From Chryseobacterium viscerum (GTDB lineage Bacteria; Bacteroidota; Bacteroidia; Flavobacteriales; Weeksellaceae), in NCBI RefSeq assembly GCF_002899945.2, contig NZ_PPEG02000004.1, positions 434,001 through 498,000 on the forward strand: DNA of 64,000 nucleotides, given 5' to 3'. The notes under the pieces are model-generated. The model saw only the letters and a program-made list of their open reading frames with translations, made no database searches and had not been told where the DNA came from. A program made the position numbers and the translations under genes. Positions 28,187-36,361 of the stretch are shown one piece after another (within the stretch, counting starts at the first letter, position 1; every line of letters starts with the position of its first letter).

Positions 28187-29028
28187 ATAAATATGCAGTG
28201 CTTAGTATGGATGTGGAAGACTGGTATCATCTGGACTATTTTACAAAAGAAGAATGTGATCAAAGCCAGTCTACTTTAGATGGATTAGATATTTATTTGG
28301 ATATTTTGGATCAATATGATATCAAAACTACATTTTTTATTGTAGGAGAACTTGTAGAAATTTTAAAAGATAAGATTAAGCATATAAAAGCCAAAGGTCA
28401 CGAAATTTGTCTACATTCCTATGCACATAAAAGACCTCTTCAGCTCAGTATTGATGAGTTCAGAAAAGATACAATAAAAGGGATTAATTCATTTAAAGAT
28501 TTCACAGGTATTGACGTAGATGGATACAGAGCTCCGTGTTTTAGTCTGGATAGGGATCGTCTGGAGGTTTTAAGAGAATTAGGATTCTCATTTGACTCTA
28601 GTAAAATAAAATTTGATGCCCATGATTTATATGGAAGAATTAATCTTGATGATTTTGAAGAGTTCAATCCTACAATATATAAACAAGATTCATTTTATGA
28701 GTTTGAAGCTTCTACGGTGGAAGTATTCGGTAAAAATTTACCGGTTTCAGGAGGTGGATATTTAAGAATTTTTCCTTGGTTTCTTACGAAAATGCTTTTA
28801 AGAAAATATTTCAAAAAAAATCAACATTATTTCTTTTATATTCATCCATTTGAGTTTTCTAAAAATTATAATATTACTGTTCCTGAAAATACCGATTTTA
28901 AAACAAATATCAGGTTTAATCAGGGAAGAAAAAGTGTTGAAAATAAAATGCATAAACTTATTAAACTGTTAAAAGATAATAATTATAAGTTTGTTACCTT
29001 TAACCAAATTATTAAAAATGAAGGCTAA
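28183..29028 (+). CDS. NodB-type polysaccharide deacetylase
   Basis: A 281-residue carbohydrate esterase 4-like protein. NodB motifs are visible: MDVEDWYH near residues 9-16 supplying the metal-binding acid, HSYAH (His78, His82), and GYRAPCFS around 115. The opening DVEDWYH is shared with the deacetylases found next to exosortase-type polysaccharide loci. No signal peptide is seen, so it may act in the cytoplasm on a nucleotide- or lipid-linked sugar, in line with its coupling to the formyltransferase. It overlaps both neighbours (4 and 11 bases). Confidence 0.85.
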   Translation: MNKYAVLSMDVEDWYHLDYFTKEECDQSQSTLDGLDIYLDILDQYDIKTTFFIVGELVEILKDKIKHIKAKGHEICLHSYAHKRPLQLSIDEFRKDTIKGINSFKDFTGIDVDGYRAPCFSLDRDRLEVLRELGFSFDSSKIKFDAHDLYGRINLDDFEEFNPTIYKQDSFYEFEASTVEVFGKNLPVSGGGYLRIFPWFLTKMLLRKYFKKNQHYFFYIHPFEFSKNYNITVPENTDFKTNIRFNQGRKSVENKMHKLIKLLKDNNYKFVTFNQIIKNEG

Positions 29029-29851
29029 ATTGCTTTTAACAGGAGCAAGCGGATTTATAGGCTCACAGATATATAAAGCTTTAAAAGATAATTTTGAGGT
29101 TACTGCCGTCTCTTCTAATGAAGGGGAAGAATATACAGCCCTCAATCTACTAAATGATAAAGATTGTCAAAGTTTTTTCAAGGATAAGAAATTTGACCTT
29201 ATTATTCATGCCGCCGCAGTAGCTCACGGCAAAATTAAAAACAGTACAATACCACTTGGAGAAGCAAATATTTTAATGACCAAAAATATTTTTAATTCTT
29301 TGGAGTTAAAAGAAACGAAGGTTATTTTTTTAAGTTCTGTATCTGTATATAGTTTCAAAAATGATAAAGAAATCATTTCAGTAAATGACCAGCCCATACC
29401 TGTTACAGAATATGGTGAAAGTAAGTTGATGTGCGAAGAATTTTTAAAACATAAGAAAGTTAAATCGCTTCATATCCTACGACTTTCCCCAGTTTACACA
29501 GAAAATAATTTGAAAGATTTAGGAAAAAGGGTTTTCCTTCCTGTATTAAAGACTCCATTTTTCACAAAACAAGAGAGAGTTTACTCATTGTGCCATCTTG
29601 ATGAAGCTGTTAAAGCAGTAATAGATTCTATAAGCTCAGACCACAGCTCTGTGAAAATTGTAAAAGACTCTAAAGATCATACACAGGAAGGGTTATTGTC
29701 TTTTTTTAAGATTGAAAAACCACAAATGATTATCAATCAAAATATCCTTAAACCATTATTTTTTATATTAAGCTTAATTCCTGTTTCGAAATCCAATATT
29801 ATCAGGGATATGTTTACTAAGCTATTTTATTCAGTTCGATACACTAATTAA
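29018..29851 (+). CDS. NAD-dependent 4-reductase/epimerase (WbpK/WbpV-like)
   Basis: A 277-residue extended short-chain dehydrogenase with TGASGFIGSQ at residues 8-17, a serine strand FLSSVSVYS and the catalytic YGESK. Small proteins of this type, next to a WecA/WbpL-like transferase, reduce the 4-keto-6-deoxy-HexNAc from a CapD/WbpM dehydratase to UDP-D-QuiNAc or UDP-D-FucNAc, the first sugar of the repeat. The start at 29018 overlaps the deacetylase by 11 bases; a longer frame from 28991 is unlikely. Confidence 0.8.
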   Translation: MKAKLLLTGASGFIGSQIYKALKDNFEVTAVSSNEGEEYTALNLLNDKDCQSFFKDKKFDLIIHAAAVAHGKIKNSTIPLGEANILMTKNIFNSLELKETKVIFLSSVSVYSFKNDKEIISVNDQPIPVTEYGESKLMCEEFLKHKKVKSLHILRLSPVYTENNLKDLGKRVFLPVLKTPFFTKQERVYSLCHLDEAVKAVIDSISSDHSSVKIVKDSKDHTQEGLLSFFKIEKPQMIINQNILKPLFFILSLIPVSKSNIIRDMFTKLFYSVRYTN

Positions 29852-29862
29852 TTTATTTTTTG

Positions 29863-30834
29863 ATGAGTGACTTTATTTATTTAACAATAATCATATTACT
29901 CTTTTTTGCGGAATTGATTTATTTCAAAATAGCCGATAAGTTTAATATTATAGATAAACCCAACCATAGAAGTGCACATACACAAATTACTTTAAGAGGA
30001 GGAGGAATTATTTTTCCGATTGCTTTTATTCTTTTTTGTATTTTTAATTTAAGTGAGGCGATAAAGGATTATTGGTCTTTCGGATTAGGACTTTTAGCAA
30101 TATGTGCAATTAGTTTTATTGATGATGTTAAAACATTATCTAATAAAATAAGAATTTCCATTCATCTTATTGCTGTTATTTTGGTTCTATACTTTGCAGG
30201 GACATTTTCTTTGATGCCGTTTTGGATATGGCCGGTGCTTTTCATTATGATTATAGGGGCCCTGAATGCCTATAACTTTATGGATGGCATTAATGGAATG
30301 ACAGGACTTTACAGTTTGGTTACCTTATGTTTTCTTATTTATATTAATAACGATATTGTACAATTTACAGATAATAATTTTATATACTATCCGGCTTTGG
30401 CATGTATTGTTTTCCTATTCTTTAATTTTAGGAAAAAAGCAAAATGCTTTGCTGGGGATGTCGGAAGTATGGGAATTGGCTTTTGGGTAATAGGTCTTAT
30501 CACTTTATTGATCATGAAAACTCAGGATTATAAATATATATTGTTATTATCTGTTTATGGAATAGAAGTCGTTTTGACAATTGTTGAAAGAATCCTGTTA
30601 AAAGAAAACATTTTTGAGGCCCACAGAAGACATCTGTATCAGCTTTTTGCCAATGAAAAAAAAGTTTCACATCTGTTGATAAGCTTTGTATATTCTTTTT
30701 TTCAACTGATAATAAATATTTTTTTAGTACATTCTGATTTACCAATCTGGATGATTGCTATCATTGTCTTTTTACCGATTGGAGGGTTATATTTAATATT
30801 AAAATGGAATATCAAAAAACAATATAATCTCTAA
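29863..30834 (+). CDS. WecA/WbpL-like undecaprenyl-phosphate sugar-1-phosphate transferase
   Basis: About 323 residues with roughly ten transmembrane helices. The MraY/WecA catalytic blocks are present: DKPNHRSAH after helix 1, SFIDDVKTLS with the acidic pair, NAYNFMDGINGM, and CFAGDVGSMGIGF. The last cytosolic loop contains AHRRHLYQLF, as expected. It starts repeat-unit assembly by moving a HexNAc-1-phosphate from its UDP form to undecaprenyl phosphate. The reductase encoded 11 bases upstream probably makes its substrate. The ATG at 29863 is preferred over the TTG directly before it. Confidence 0.88.
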   Translation: MSDFIYLTIIILLFFAELIYFKIADKFNIIDKPNHRSAHTQITLRGGGIIFPIAFILFCIFNLSEAIKDYWSFGLGLLAICAISFIDDVKTLSNKIRISIHLIAVILVLYFAGTFSLMPFWIWPVLFIMIIGALNAYNFMDGINGMTGLYSLVTLCFLIYINNDIVQFTDNNFIYYPALACIVFLFFNFRKKAKCFAGDVGSMGIGFWVIGLITLLIMKTQDYKYILLLSVYGIEVVLTIVERILLKENIFEAHRRHLYQLFANEKKVSHLLISFVYSFFQLIINIFLVHSDLPIWMIAIIVFLPIGGLYLILKWNIKKQYNL

Positions 30835-30846
30835 TTTTAGAAAACT

Positions 30847-31392
30847 ATGAAAATTAAAGAAACCCCGCTTAAAGATTGCTATATCATAGAGCCTACTGTA
30901 TTTGAAGATGAGAGAGGCTATTTTTTTGAAAAGTTCAACGAAAAAAAATTCGAAGAATTGACAGGAATGAATGGTCACTTTGTACAGGATAATATTTCCA
31001 AATCTTCTTATGGCGTTTTGAGAGGACTGCATCTGCAAAAAGGAGAACATGCTCAGGCAAAACTGGTTTCCTGTCTTGAAGGAAGTGTTTGGGATGTGGC
31101 GGTAGATCTTAGAGAAGATTCTCCTACATTCGGAAAATGGTTCGGAGTGGAACTTACTGCTGAGAATAGGTTACAGCTTTATGTACCGAGAGGCTTTGGG
31201 CACGGTTTTTCAGTGCTAAGCACCCATGCCGTATTTTCCTATAAATGTGATAACTTTTATAACAAAGAATCGGAAGGCAGCGTAAAATTCAATGATACGG
31301 ATCTTAATATTGACTGGAAGATTGATGAGAAAGACACGGTACTTTCGGAGAAGGACCAGAATGCACCCGGATTTAAAGAAAAAAACTTTTAA
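30847..31392 (+). CDS. rmlC: dTDP-4-dehydrorhamnose 3,5-epimerase (RmlC/RfbC)
   Basis: A 181-residue cupin enzyme with the RmlC hallmarks DERGYFFEKFN, SSYGVLRGLHLQKGEHAQAK, GSVWDVAVDLREDSPTFGKW and VPRGFGHGF. It converts dTDP-4-keto-6-deoxy-glucose to dTDP-4-keto-rhamnose. No rmlA, rmlB or rmlD gene is in this window, so they must lie upstream or elsewhere if rhamnose is made. It is the last gene of the polysaccharide cluster, 12 bases before a strong terminator hairpin. Confidence 0.92.
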   Translation: MKIKETPLKDCYIIEPTVFEDERGYFFEKFNEKKFEELTGMNGHFVQDNISKSSYGVLRGLHLQKGEHAQAKLVSCLEGSVWDVAVDLREDSPTFGKWFGVELTAENRLQLYVPRGFGHGFSVLSTHAVFSYKCDNFYNKESEGSVKFNDTDLNIDWKIDEKDTVLSEKDQNAPGFKEKNF

Positions 31393-31403
31393 AGTATATC
31401 CTT

Positions 31404-31430
31404 GAAAACCACTTTTTTAAAGTGGTTTTC
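31404..31430 (+). terminator. terminator closing the polysaccharide cluster
   Basis: A perfect 12-bp stem (GAAAACCACTTT pairing with AAAGTGGTTTTC) with a 3-base loop, followed by ATTTTTTAATT. It lies between rmlC and rimO and is the first clear terminator seen since the window start. Confidence 0.85.
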
Positions 31431-31461
31431 ATTTTTTAATTCTTAACTCTTCAATATTTCG

Positions 31462-31469
31462 TATCTTTG
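31462..31469 (+). promoter_or_regulatory. rimO promoter -7 box
   Basis: TATCTTTG is an exact flavobacterial TAnnTTTG -7 element, 19 bases before the rimO ATG. No clean -33 TTG is visible. It supports independent transcription of rimO after the cluster terminator. Confidence 0.65.
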
Positions 31470-31488
31470 CACACTCAAAATCAAAACG

Positions 31489-32790
31489 ATGCGTACAAAA
31501 TCTGTAGGGAAGAAGAAAATCAATGTAGTCACTCTTGGGTGTTCCAAGAATGTATATGATTCTGAAGTATTAATGAGCCAACTGAAAGCCAATGGCAAAG
31601 AAGTGGTTCACGAAGACCGTGGCGACATTGTAGTCATCAATACCTGCGGATTTATAGATAATGCTAAAGAAGAATCTATCAACACCATTCTTGATTATGT
31701 GGAAGCTAAAAATAGAGGTGAGGTTGAAAAAGTATTCGTTACAGGATGTTTGTCAGAAAGATATAAGCCAGATTTGATAAAAGAAATTCCGGATGTAGAT
31801 CAGTATTTTGGAACAAGAGATCTTCCAATGCTGTTAAAACATCTTGGAGCAGATTACAAACATGAGCTGGTAGGAGAAAGATTGACAACGACTCCAAAAC
31901 ATTATGCTTACCTTAAAATCTCGGAAGGTTGCGACAGACCATGTTCTTTCTGTGCGATCCCATTGATGAGAGGAGGACATATTTCAACTCCTATCGAAAA
32001 ACTCGTTTTGGAAGCTCAGAAACTGGCCAAAAAAGGAACAAAGGAATTAATTCTTATTGCACAGGATCTTACCTATTATGGCCTGGATCTGTATAAAAAA
32101 AGAGCTTTGGGAGACCTTTTAAAAGAGTTGGTAAAAGTAGAAGGAGTAGAGTGGATTCGTCTTCATTATGCTTTCCCAAGTGGCTTCCCGGAAGATGTTC
32201 TGGATATTATCCGTGAAGAACCTAAAGTTTGCAACTATATAGATATTCCTCTTCAGCATATCAATTCAGATTTATTGAAATCTATGAAGAGAGGAACTAC
32301 GCATGAGAAAACTGATGCTCTTTTAGGAAAATTCAGAGAGAAAGTTCCTGATATGGCGATCAGAACAACACTTATCGTGGGGTATCCTGGTGAAACACAA
32401 GAAAGATTCCAGGAGCTTAAAGACTGGGTAAGAGAGCAGAAGTTTGACAGATTAGGCTGTTTTACTTATTCTCATGAAGAAAATACAACTGCCCATGTAT
32501 TGGAGGATGATATTCCACAGGAGGTAAAAGAAGCAAGAGTAGAAGAAATCATGGAGCTGCAGTCTCAGATTTCATGGGAAAAGAACCAGGAAAAAATAGG
32601 CAAAATATTCAGATGTATTTTTGACCGTAAAGAAGGCAATTATTTTATCGGAAGAACAGAGTATGATTCCCCAGATGTAGATAATACAGTGATGGTTTCT
32701 GCTGAAGATACTTATATTTCTATAGGTGAATTTGCAGAGGTCAAAATTACTTCAGCCGAAGAATTTGATTTATATGGAGAATTGGTATAG
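31489..32790 (+). CDS. rimO: ribosomal protein S12 methylthiotransferase RimO
   Basis: A 433-residue radical SAM methylthiotransferase. The N-terminal MTTase domain has LGCSKNVYDSE, INTCGF and TGCLSERY for one iron-sulfur cluster, and the radical SAM domain has CDRPCSFCAIP for the other. A TRAM domain fills the C terminus. LGCSKN and the C-terminal region fit RimO better than MiaB. It adds a methylthio group to an aspartate of ribosomal protein S12. It has its own promoter box and is not part of the polysaccharide cluster. Confidence 0.95.
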   Translation: MRTKSVGKKKINVVTLGCSKNVYDSEVLMSQLKANGKEVVHEDRGDIVVINTCGFIDNAKEESINTILDYVEAKNRGEVEKVFVTGCLSERYKPDLIKEIPDVDQYFGTRDLPMLLKHLGADYKHELVGERLTTTPKHYAYLKISEGCDRPCSFCAIPLMRGGHISTPIEKLVLEAQKLAKKGTKELILIAQDLTYYGLDLYKKRALGDLLKELVKVEGVEWIRLHYAFPSGFPEDVLDIIREEPKVCNYIDIPLQHINSDLLKSMKRGTTHEKTDALLGKFREKVPDMAIRTTLIVGYPGETQERFQELKDWVREQKFDRLGCFTYSHEENTTAHVLEDDIPQEVKEARVEEIMELQSQISWEKNQEKIGKIFRCIFDRKEGNYFIGRTEYDSPDVDNTVMVSAEDTYISIGEFAEVKITSAEEFDLYGELV

Positions 32791-33163
32791 CTAAATACCT
32801 ACTAATCAGGGAAAAATAAAGATATTAAAATAGGGGTATTAATAAAATTTAACACAAATATCTTCATTCAGAATATCGTTATGTATTTGAATATTAGTTG
32901 TTTATTGTTTTTTCGGTTTGATGTTTTTTAATTTTCCTTTGTAAAGTGTTTTAAATTAGAAAATTATGTCTTAAATTTGCGCAATAGGCAATGTTTTTAA
33001 AATATGCTATCAATAAGTTAATTATTGGAAATGGGTTTAAGATTCAATTAAAATAATTAAAGTATTGGAGTTATCTTAAAGATAATATTCACAAGTTGGG
33101 ATGGAATGTCCCTTTTGGAAGTATTGATGAAAAAAATATGTAATTAAAAATCTTTAAAAACTT
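32791..33163 (+). other. AT-rich intergenic region with a long leader
   Basis: A 373-base gap between rimO and the first secreted protein gene. It holds one TAnnTTTG box (TAAATTTG, 32972-32979), which would give a leader of about 180 bases, and a 15-base palindrome (TTATCTT-A-AAGATAA, 33071-33085) inside that leader. No open reading frame or known riboswitch is evident, and no convincing terminator for rimO. Confidence 0.5.
32972..32979 (+). promoter_or_regulatory. candidate -7 box for the secreted protein pair
   Basis: TAAATTTG matches TAnnTTTG. No TTG at the correct spacing is seen upstream, so the assignment rests on the -7 box alone. Confidence 0.45.
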
Positions 33164-33805
33164 ATGAAAAAATTTTTATTAACAGCAATTATGCTTGTTG
33201 GCCTTTCGGCCATCTCTAAGGCTCAACAGGGGCGAGTGGGGATTAACACAACCACACCTGCCGCAACTTTAGACGTAGTAGCAAATACTACGGATAATAC
33301 AAGACCTGATGCCTTACTAGTCCCTCGTATGACAAGATCTCAGTTGTATGCAAAAGATGCTGCTTACATAGCTGATCAAAATGGTGCTTTAGCTTTTGTT
33401 ACCACTATTGATGGTACTGCTACAGCTAAAACTACTAATGTAACAGCTGTAGGATTCTATTACTATGATGCTACATCTTCTACTTGGAAAACTTTAGGTG
33501 GAGGAGCTGTTGCTAATCCTGCTCTAAATGTTACTACTGAACAAACTGCAAGTTATGCTGTATCTGCTACTGATGATATTATTCTCTTTAATATTACTAG
33601 TGCAGGCTTTAATGTAACTTTGCCTACATCAGGTATTCCTATTGGAAAAAGAGTGTACATTTCAAATAGAGGAGGTAATAGTTTAGACATATTACCTGCT
33701 CCTCGTGAGACATCTCATACAGTTATTCAGCCTGCTGATGCTGCTATACTTATCTATCTGGGAGGCACTGGTGCTGGTTCTTGGTCTTATTTATCAGGAT
33801 TCTAA
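33164..33805 (+). CDS. secreted protein of unknown function
   Basis: A 213-residue protein with a clear signal peptide ending near SKAQ (residue 21). The mature start GRVGINTTTPAATLDV is a motif often seen at the N terminus of exported Bacteroidetes proteins with tail-fibre-like or repeat passengers. The rest is rich in Thr, Ala and Gly with beta-strand patterns and ends in GGTGAGSWSYLSGF. No catalytic motif was recognised and no T9SS sorting domain is visible. The next gene, 29 bases on, encodes another secreted protein of similar composition, so the two are probably co-transcribed. Confidence 0.75.
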   Translation: MKKFLLTAIMLVGLSAISKAQQGRVGINTTTPAATLDVVANTTDNTRPDALLVPRMTRSQLYAKDAAYIADQNGALAFVTTIDGTATAKTTNVTAVGFYYYDATSSTWKTLGGGAVANPALNVTTEQTASYAVSATDDIILFNITSAGFNVTLPTSGIPIGKRVYISNRGGNSLDILPAPRETSHTVIQPADAAILIYLGGTGAGSWSYLSGF

Positions 33806-33834
33806 TTATTATATAACATTTAAAAATTCAGGTT

Positions 33835-34566
33835 ATGAAAAAATTGACAAATAAATTTTTAGCTGTTATATTAATAACAGCTGGTGTAAGTTCCTCTTAT
33901 GCACAAGTAAGAATTGTAAACTCAAATGCAAACTCAGCAGCTGCTAATAGCTCTGCTTTTATTGATGCATCTTCAAATATTACGGTAAATAATAGTAGTA
34001 ATGTTGGTAAAGGATTGTTGTTCCCTAGAACAGACTTAACGACATTTACTGCGTTTGGTTTTACTTCTACAACTGGTATTCCAAATAACTATCCTACTTT
34101 TTTTGACGGATTAATTGTTTATAATACTGCTGCAAGTGGTGTTGCAGGTGTAGGTTCTACTCAAGGTACACTTACACAAGGATATTGGTTTTATGAAAAT
34201 AAATCTGGTACTCTTAACGGTGGTACATGGAAACCTGTAACTGCTGTAACTGCAAAAGAAAACATTCTTACAACTGAAACAATTACAAATAGACAAATTA
34301 ATAGCGCTCAGATCTATGCTATTAAAGGATCTTTTGCTGCAAGTGGATCTTCAACAGCTCCTACTAGTTATACTAATGCAGTAATTATTCCTCCTACAGG
34401 AAGCTTATATAGAATTACTATTTATCAGACAGGAACAAACAATGTTTATGCTAACAGTGTGTATTCTTATGATAAAACTAATGGAAACTTTATTACAGGT
34501 TCTCCAAGTATGTCTGTAGTGTATCCTAATGGTAACTATGACTATGTTGTAGAATATACTAAATAA
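33835..34566 (+). CDS. secreted protein of unknown function, neighbour of the preceding gene
   Basis: A 243-residue protein with a signal peptide ending at SSYAQ (near residue 23). The mature part is rich in Asn, Ser and Thr, with a GKGLLFPRTDL stretch similar to exported flavobacterial surface proteins that begin with such a block. No enzyme motif was found. It follows the previous gene by 29 bases and ends at a strong terminator, so the two form a small operon. Function unknown. Confidence 0.72.
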   Translation: MKKLTNKFLAVILITAGVSSSYAQVRIVNSNANSAAANSSAFIDASSNITVNNSSNVGKGLLFPRTDLTTFTAFGFTSTTGIPNNYPTFFDGLIVYNTAASGVAGVGSTQGTLTQGYWFYENKSGTLNGGTWKPVTAVTAKENILTTETITNRQINSAQIYAIKGSFAASGSSTAPTSYTNAVIIPPTGSLYRITIYQTGTNNVYANSVYSYDKTNGNFITGSPSMSVVYPNGNYDYVVEYTK

Positions 34567-34588
34567 TAATTTATTTAGGTACAGATAT

Positions 34589-34616
34589 AAAAACCAATGA
34601 GAAATCATTGGTTTTT
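34589..34616 (+). terminator. terminator after the secreted protein pair
   Basis: A perfect 12-bp stem (AAAAACCAATGA with TCATTGGTTTTT), GAAA tetraloop, then a short T-rich run. It lies 22 bases after the second gene's stop. Confidence 0.8.
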
Positions 34617-34970
34617 TACTTTTAAGAGACTTGTGTTCATTTATTTTTTCGGGTAATAAATCATCACTGGTTCATCCTTTTGAACGACTGAAATCAAATA
34701 TTTGTTGAACAATTGATCAGTCTATCAGTTTTAACAAAATAAAAAGGTGTTAAAAATTAGTCCAGGAATGGAGCTTTATAGGGTTGAGGGTCTTCTATCA
34801 GACTATTTTTTTGAAATCTGATTTTAAGATATTTAATTTTTATGATAGGTTTTTCTAATCAATCCTTAACATTGGTGTTTTTATTAATGTGTTGATTTTC
34901 AGCTTGTTTTTAAAGTCTGAATTTTAAATTATGCAGAAATTAGTTAATTATGTTAACTTTTAAAGCATTT

Positions 34971-34990
34971 TTTTAACACTTTTTAACACT
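34971..34990 (+). repeat. exact tandem 10-mer TTTTAACACT in a TTAAC-rich region
   Basis: Two abutting identical copies of TTTTAACACT (34971-34980 and 34981-34990). More TTAAC cores follow at 35031, 35053 and 35063 in the same orientation. They sit 70-130 bases before the -7 box of the RlpA-like gene, where an activator might bind, though AT-rich drift could also explain them. Confidence 0.6.
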
Positions 34991-35098
34991 GTAGTCTAAA
35001 ACCCCTATTCATAGGAGCTTACAAGGCTACTTAACATTTATTTAATGTTTTGTTAACTGTTTTTAACATATGAAGTAGGGTTTTATAAAGATTCCTGA

Positions 35099-35106
35099 TA
35101 CTTTTG
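35099..35106 (+). promoter_or_regulatory. -7 box for the RlpA-like gene
   Basis: TACTTTTG fits TAnnTTTG and lies 29 bases before the ATG at 35136. No clear -33 TTG is present. Confidence 0.5.
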
Positions 35107-35135
35107 CTCTGTCAAAAACCAATAAAAAGTTCAAA

Positions 35136-35507
35136 ATGATGAAAAGATTCATTCTCGTAATCATAATGATGATTTCAACCTTAGGTGTTTATTCTTTTAC
35201 GAGTAATGCCTTAGATGCGAAAAAAACAAGTTATGCATCGTACTACCACGATAAATTTAACGGTAGAAAAACTGCTAGCGGAGAAATCTTTGATAACGCA
35301 AAGTTTACTGCAGCAAACAGAACGCTTCCATTTGGAACAAACGTTAAGGTTACAAACCTTAAAAATGGTAAAGAGGTAATAGTGAGAATTAATGATAGAG
35401 GACCTTACCATTCATCAAGATCTTTAGATATGTCTAAAGCTGCGTTCGATGAGATTGGAGATATCAGTCATGGTACAATTCCGGTCGAATATGAAATTGT
35501 CGATTAA
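35136..35507 (+). CDS. RlpA-like septal ring/lytic transglycosylase-type protein
   Basis: A 123-residue secreted protein: a signal peptide (about 25 residues), then a compact double-psi beta-barrel of the RlpA type. Landmarks are ASYYHDKFNGRKTASGE, AANRTLPFGTNVKVTN and RINDRGPY, including the conserved Asp of the RlpA/MltA-like active site. RlpA proteins cleave denuded peptidoglycan glycan strands or bind them at the septum. It has no C-terminal SPOR domain and is shorter than E. coli RlpA. It seems to be a single-gene unit with its own -7 box and a terminator. Confidence 0.88.
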   Translation: MMKRFILVIIMMISTLGVYSFTSNALDAKKTSYASYYHDKFNGRKTASGEIFDNAKFTAANRTLPFGTNVKVTNLKNGKEVIVRINDRGPYHSSRSLDMSKAAFDEIGDISHGTIPVEYEIVD

Positions 35508-35526
35508 TTTTATGATTTAAATTAAA

Positions 35527-35555
35527 AAAAAGCCAGCTGACTCAGCTGGCTTTTT
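35527..35555. terminator. bidirectional terminator between converging genes
   Basis: A long perfect stem (AAAAAGCCAGCTGA with TCAGCTGGCTTTTT) between the plus-strand RlpA-like gene and the minus-strand exonuclease gene. The A and T runs at its two ends allow it to work in both directions. Confidence 0.85.
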
Positions 35556-35577
35556 GTATGGATCAATATATCGTTTA

Positions 35578-36342
35578 TTATACATCCAATTCCAATAAAG
35601 CAGGACAATGATCAGAATGTACCGCTTCCTTTAAAATAACAGCTCTGCTGAGCTTATCTTTTAAACTATAGGAAGTGAAGTTATAATCCAGTCTCCAGCC
35701 TTTGTTTCTAGCCCTTGAATTTTGTCTGTAGCTCCACCATGTATAATTGTCAGGATCATTATTGAAAAATCTGAAACTGTCTATCAGTTCACATTCATTC
35801 ATAAAACTGGTCATCCATTCTCTTTCCATAGGAAGAAACCCTGAAACATTCTTTAAGCCATCAGGATTGTGAATATCGATGGCTTCGTGGCAAATATTAA
35901 AATCACCGGATATAATTAGATTAGGAATTTCTTTCTTTAAGTTTTTGATATATTCCAGGAAATCATGGCAGAACTGCATTTTAAAATCCAGTCTCTCAAT
36001 ATTAGACGCAGAAGGAACATATACAGAAATAGCAGAAAACCCGTCAAAATCCGCACGGATGATTCTTCCTTCATTATCATAGCTTTCTATACCGCATCCG
36101 TATTCTACATGATTGGGTTTGATTTTTGAGGCAATTCCGACCCCGCTGTAGCCTTTTTTGACGGCGGAGTGCCAATAACTGTGATATCCTAATTTTTCAA
36201 GACTTTCAATATCTATCTGGTCATTTCCAGCCTTACTCTCCTGAATGCAGATAATATCCGGATCGGCACTCTTCAGCCAGCCCAAAAAATCCTTCGTAAA
36301 AGCGGCTCTGATTCCATTGACATTGTAGGTGATTAATCTCAT
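35578..36342 (-). CDS. xth: exodeoxyribonuclease III (ExoA/XthA family)
   Basis: A 254-residue endonuclease/exonuclease/phosphatase-fold protein. Landmarks are YNVNGIRAAF at the start, CIQESKAG with the metal-binding Glu, GDFNICHEAIDIHNP with the Asp/Asn pair, and HSDHCPALLEL near the end with the catalytic His. It acts on apurinic sites and 3' ends in base-excision repair. The ATG at 36342 is preferred over the upstream TTG at 36348, since two -7 boxes lie just before it. Confidence 0.95.
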   Translation of the reverse strand: MRLITYNVNGIRAAFTKDFLGWLKSADPDIICIQESKAGNDQIDIESLEKLGYHSYWHSAVKKGYSGVGIASKIKPNHVEYGCGIESYDNEGRIIRADFDGFSAISVYVPSASNIERLDFKMQFCHDFLEYIKNLKKEIPNLIISGDFNICHEAIDIHNPDGLKNVSGFLPMEREWMTSFMNECELIDSFRFFNNDPDNYTWWSYRQNSRARNKGWRLDYNFTSYSLKDKLSRAVILKEAVHSDHCPALLELDV

Positions 36343-36361
36343 AAACAAATGTAATTTTTTT

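Larger units (their letters stand above)
34567..35135 (+). other. long AT-rich intergenic region with TTAAC repeats
   Basis: A 569-base gap. It begins with a terminator and ends with a -7 box for the RlpA-like gene. Between about 34950 and 35070 it holds a cluster of TTAAC motifs, including an exact tandem of the 10-mer TTTTAACACT. A short palindrome CCTA-ttca-TAGG lies near 35004. No coding sequence is apparent. Confidence 0.55.

Noticed and set aside
34971..35070. possible CRISPR-like repeat array (TTAAC repeats)
   Set aside because: Repeat units are too short, spacers irregular and no cas genes are in the window.
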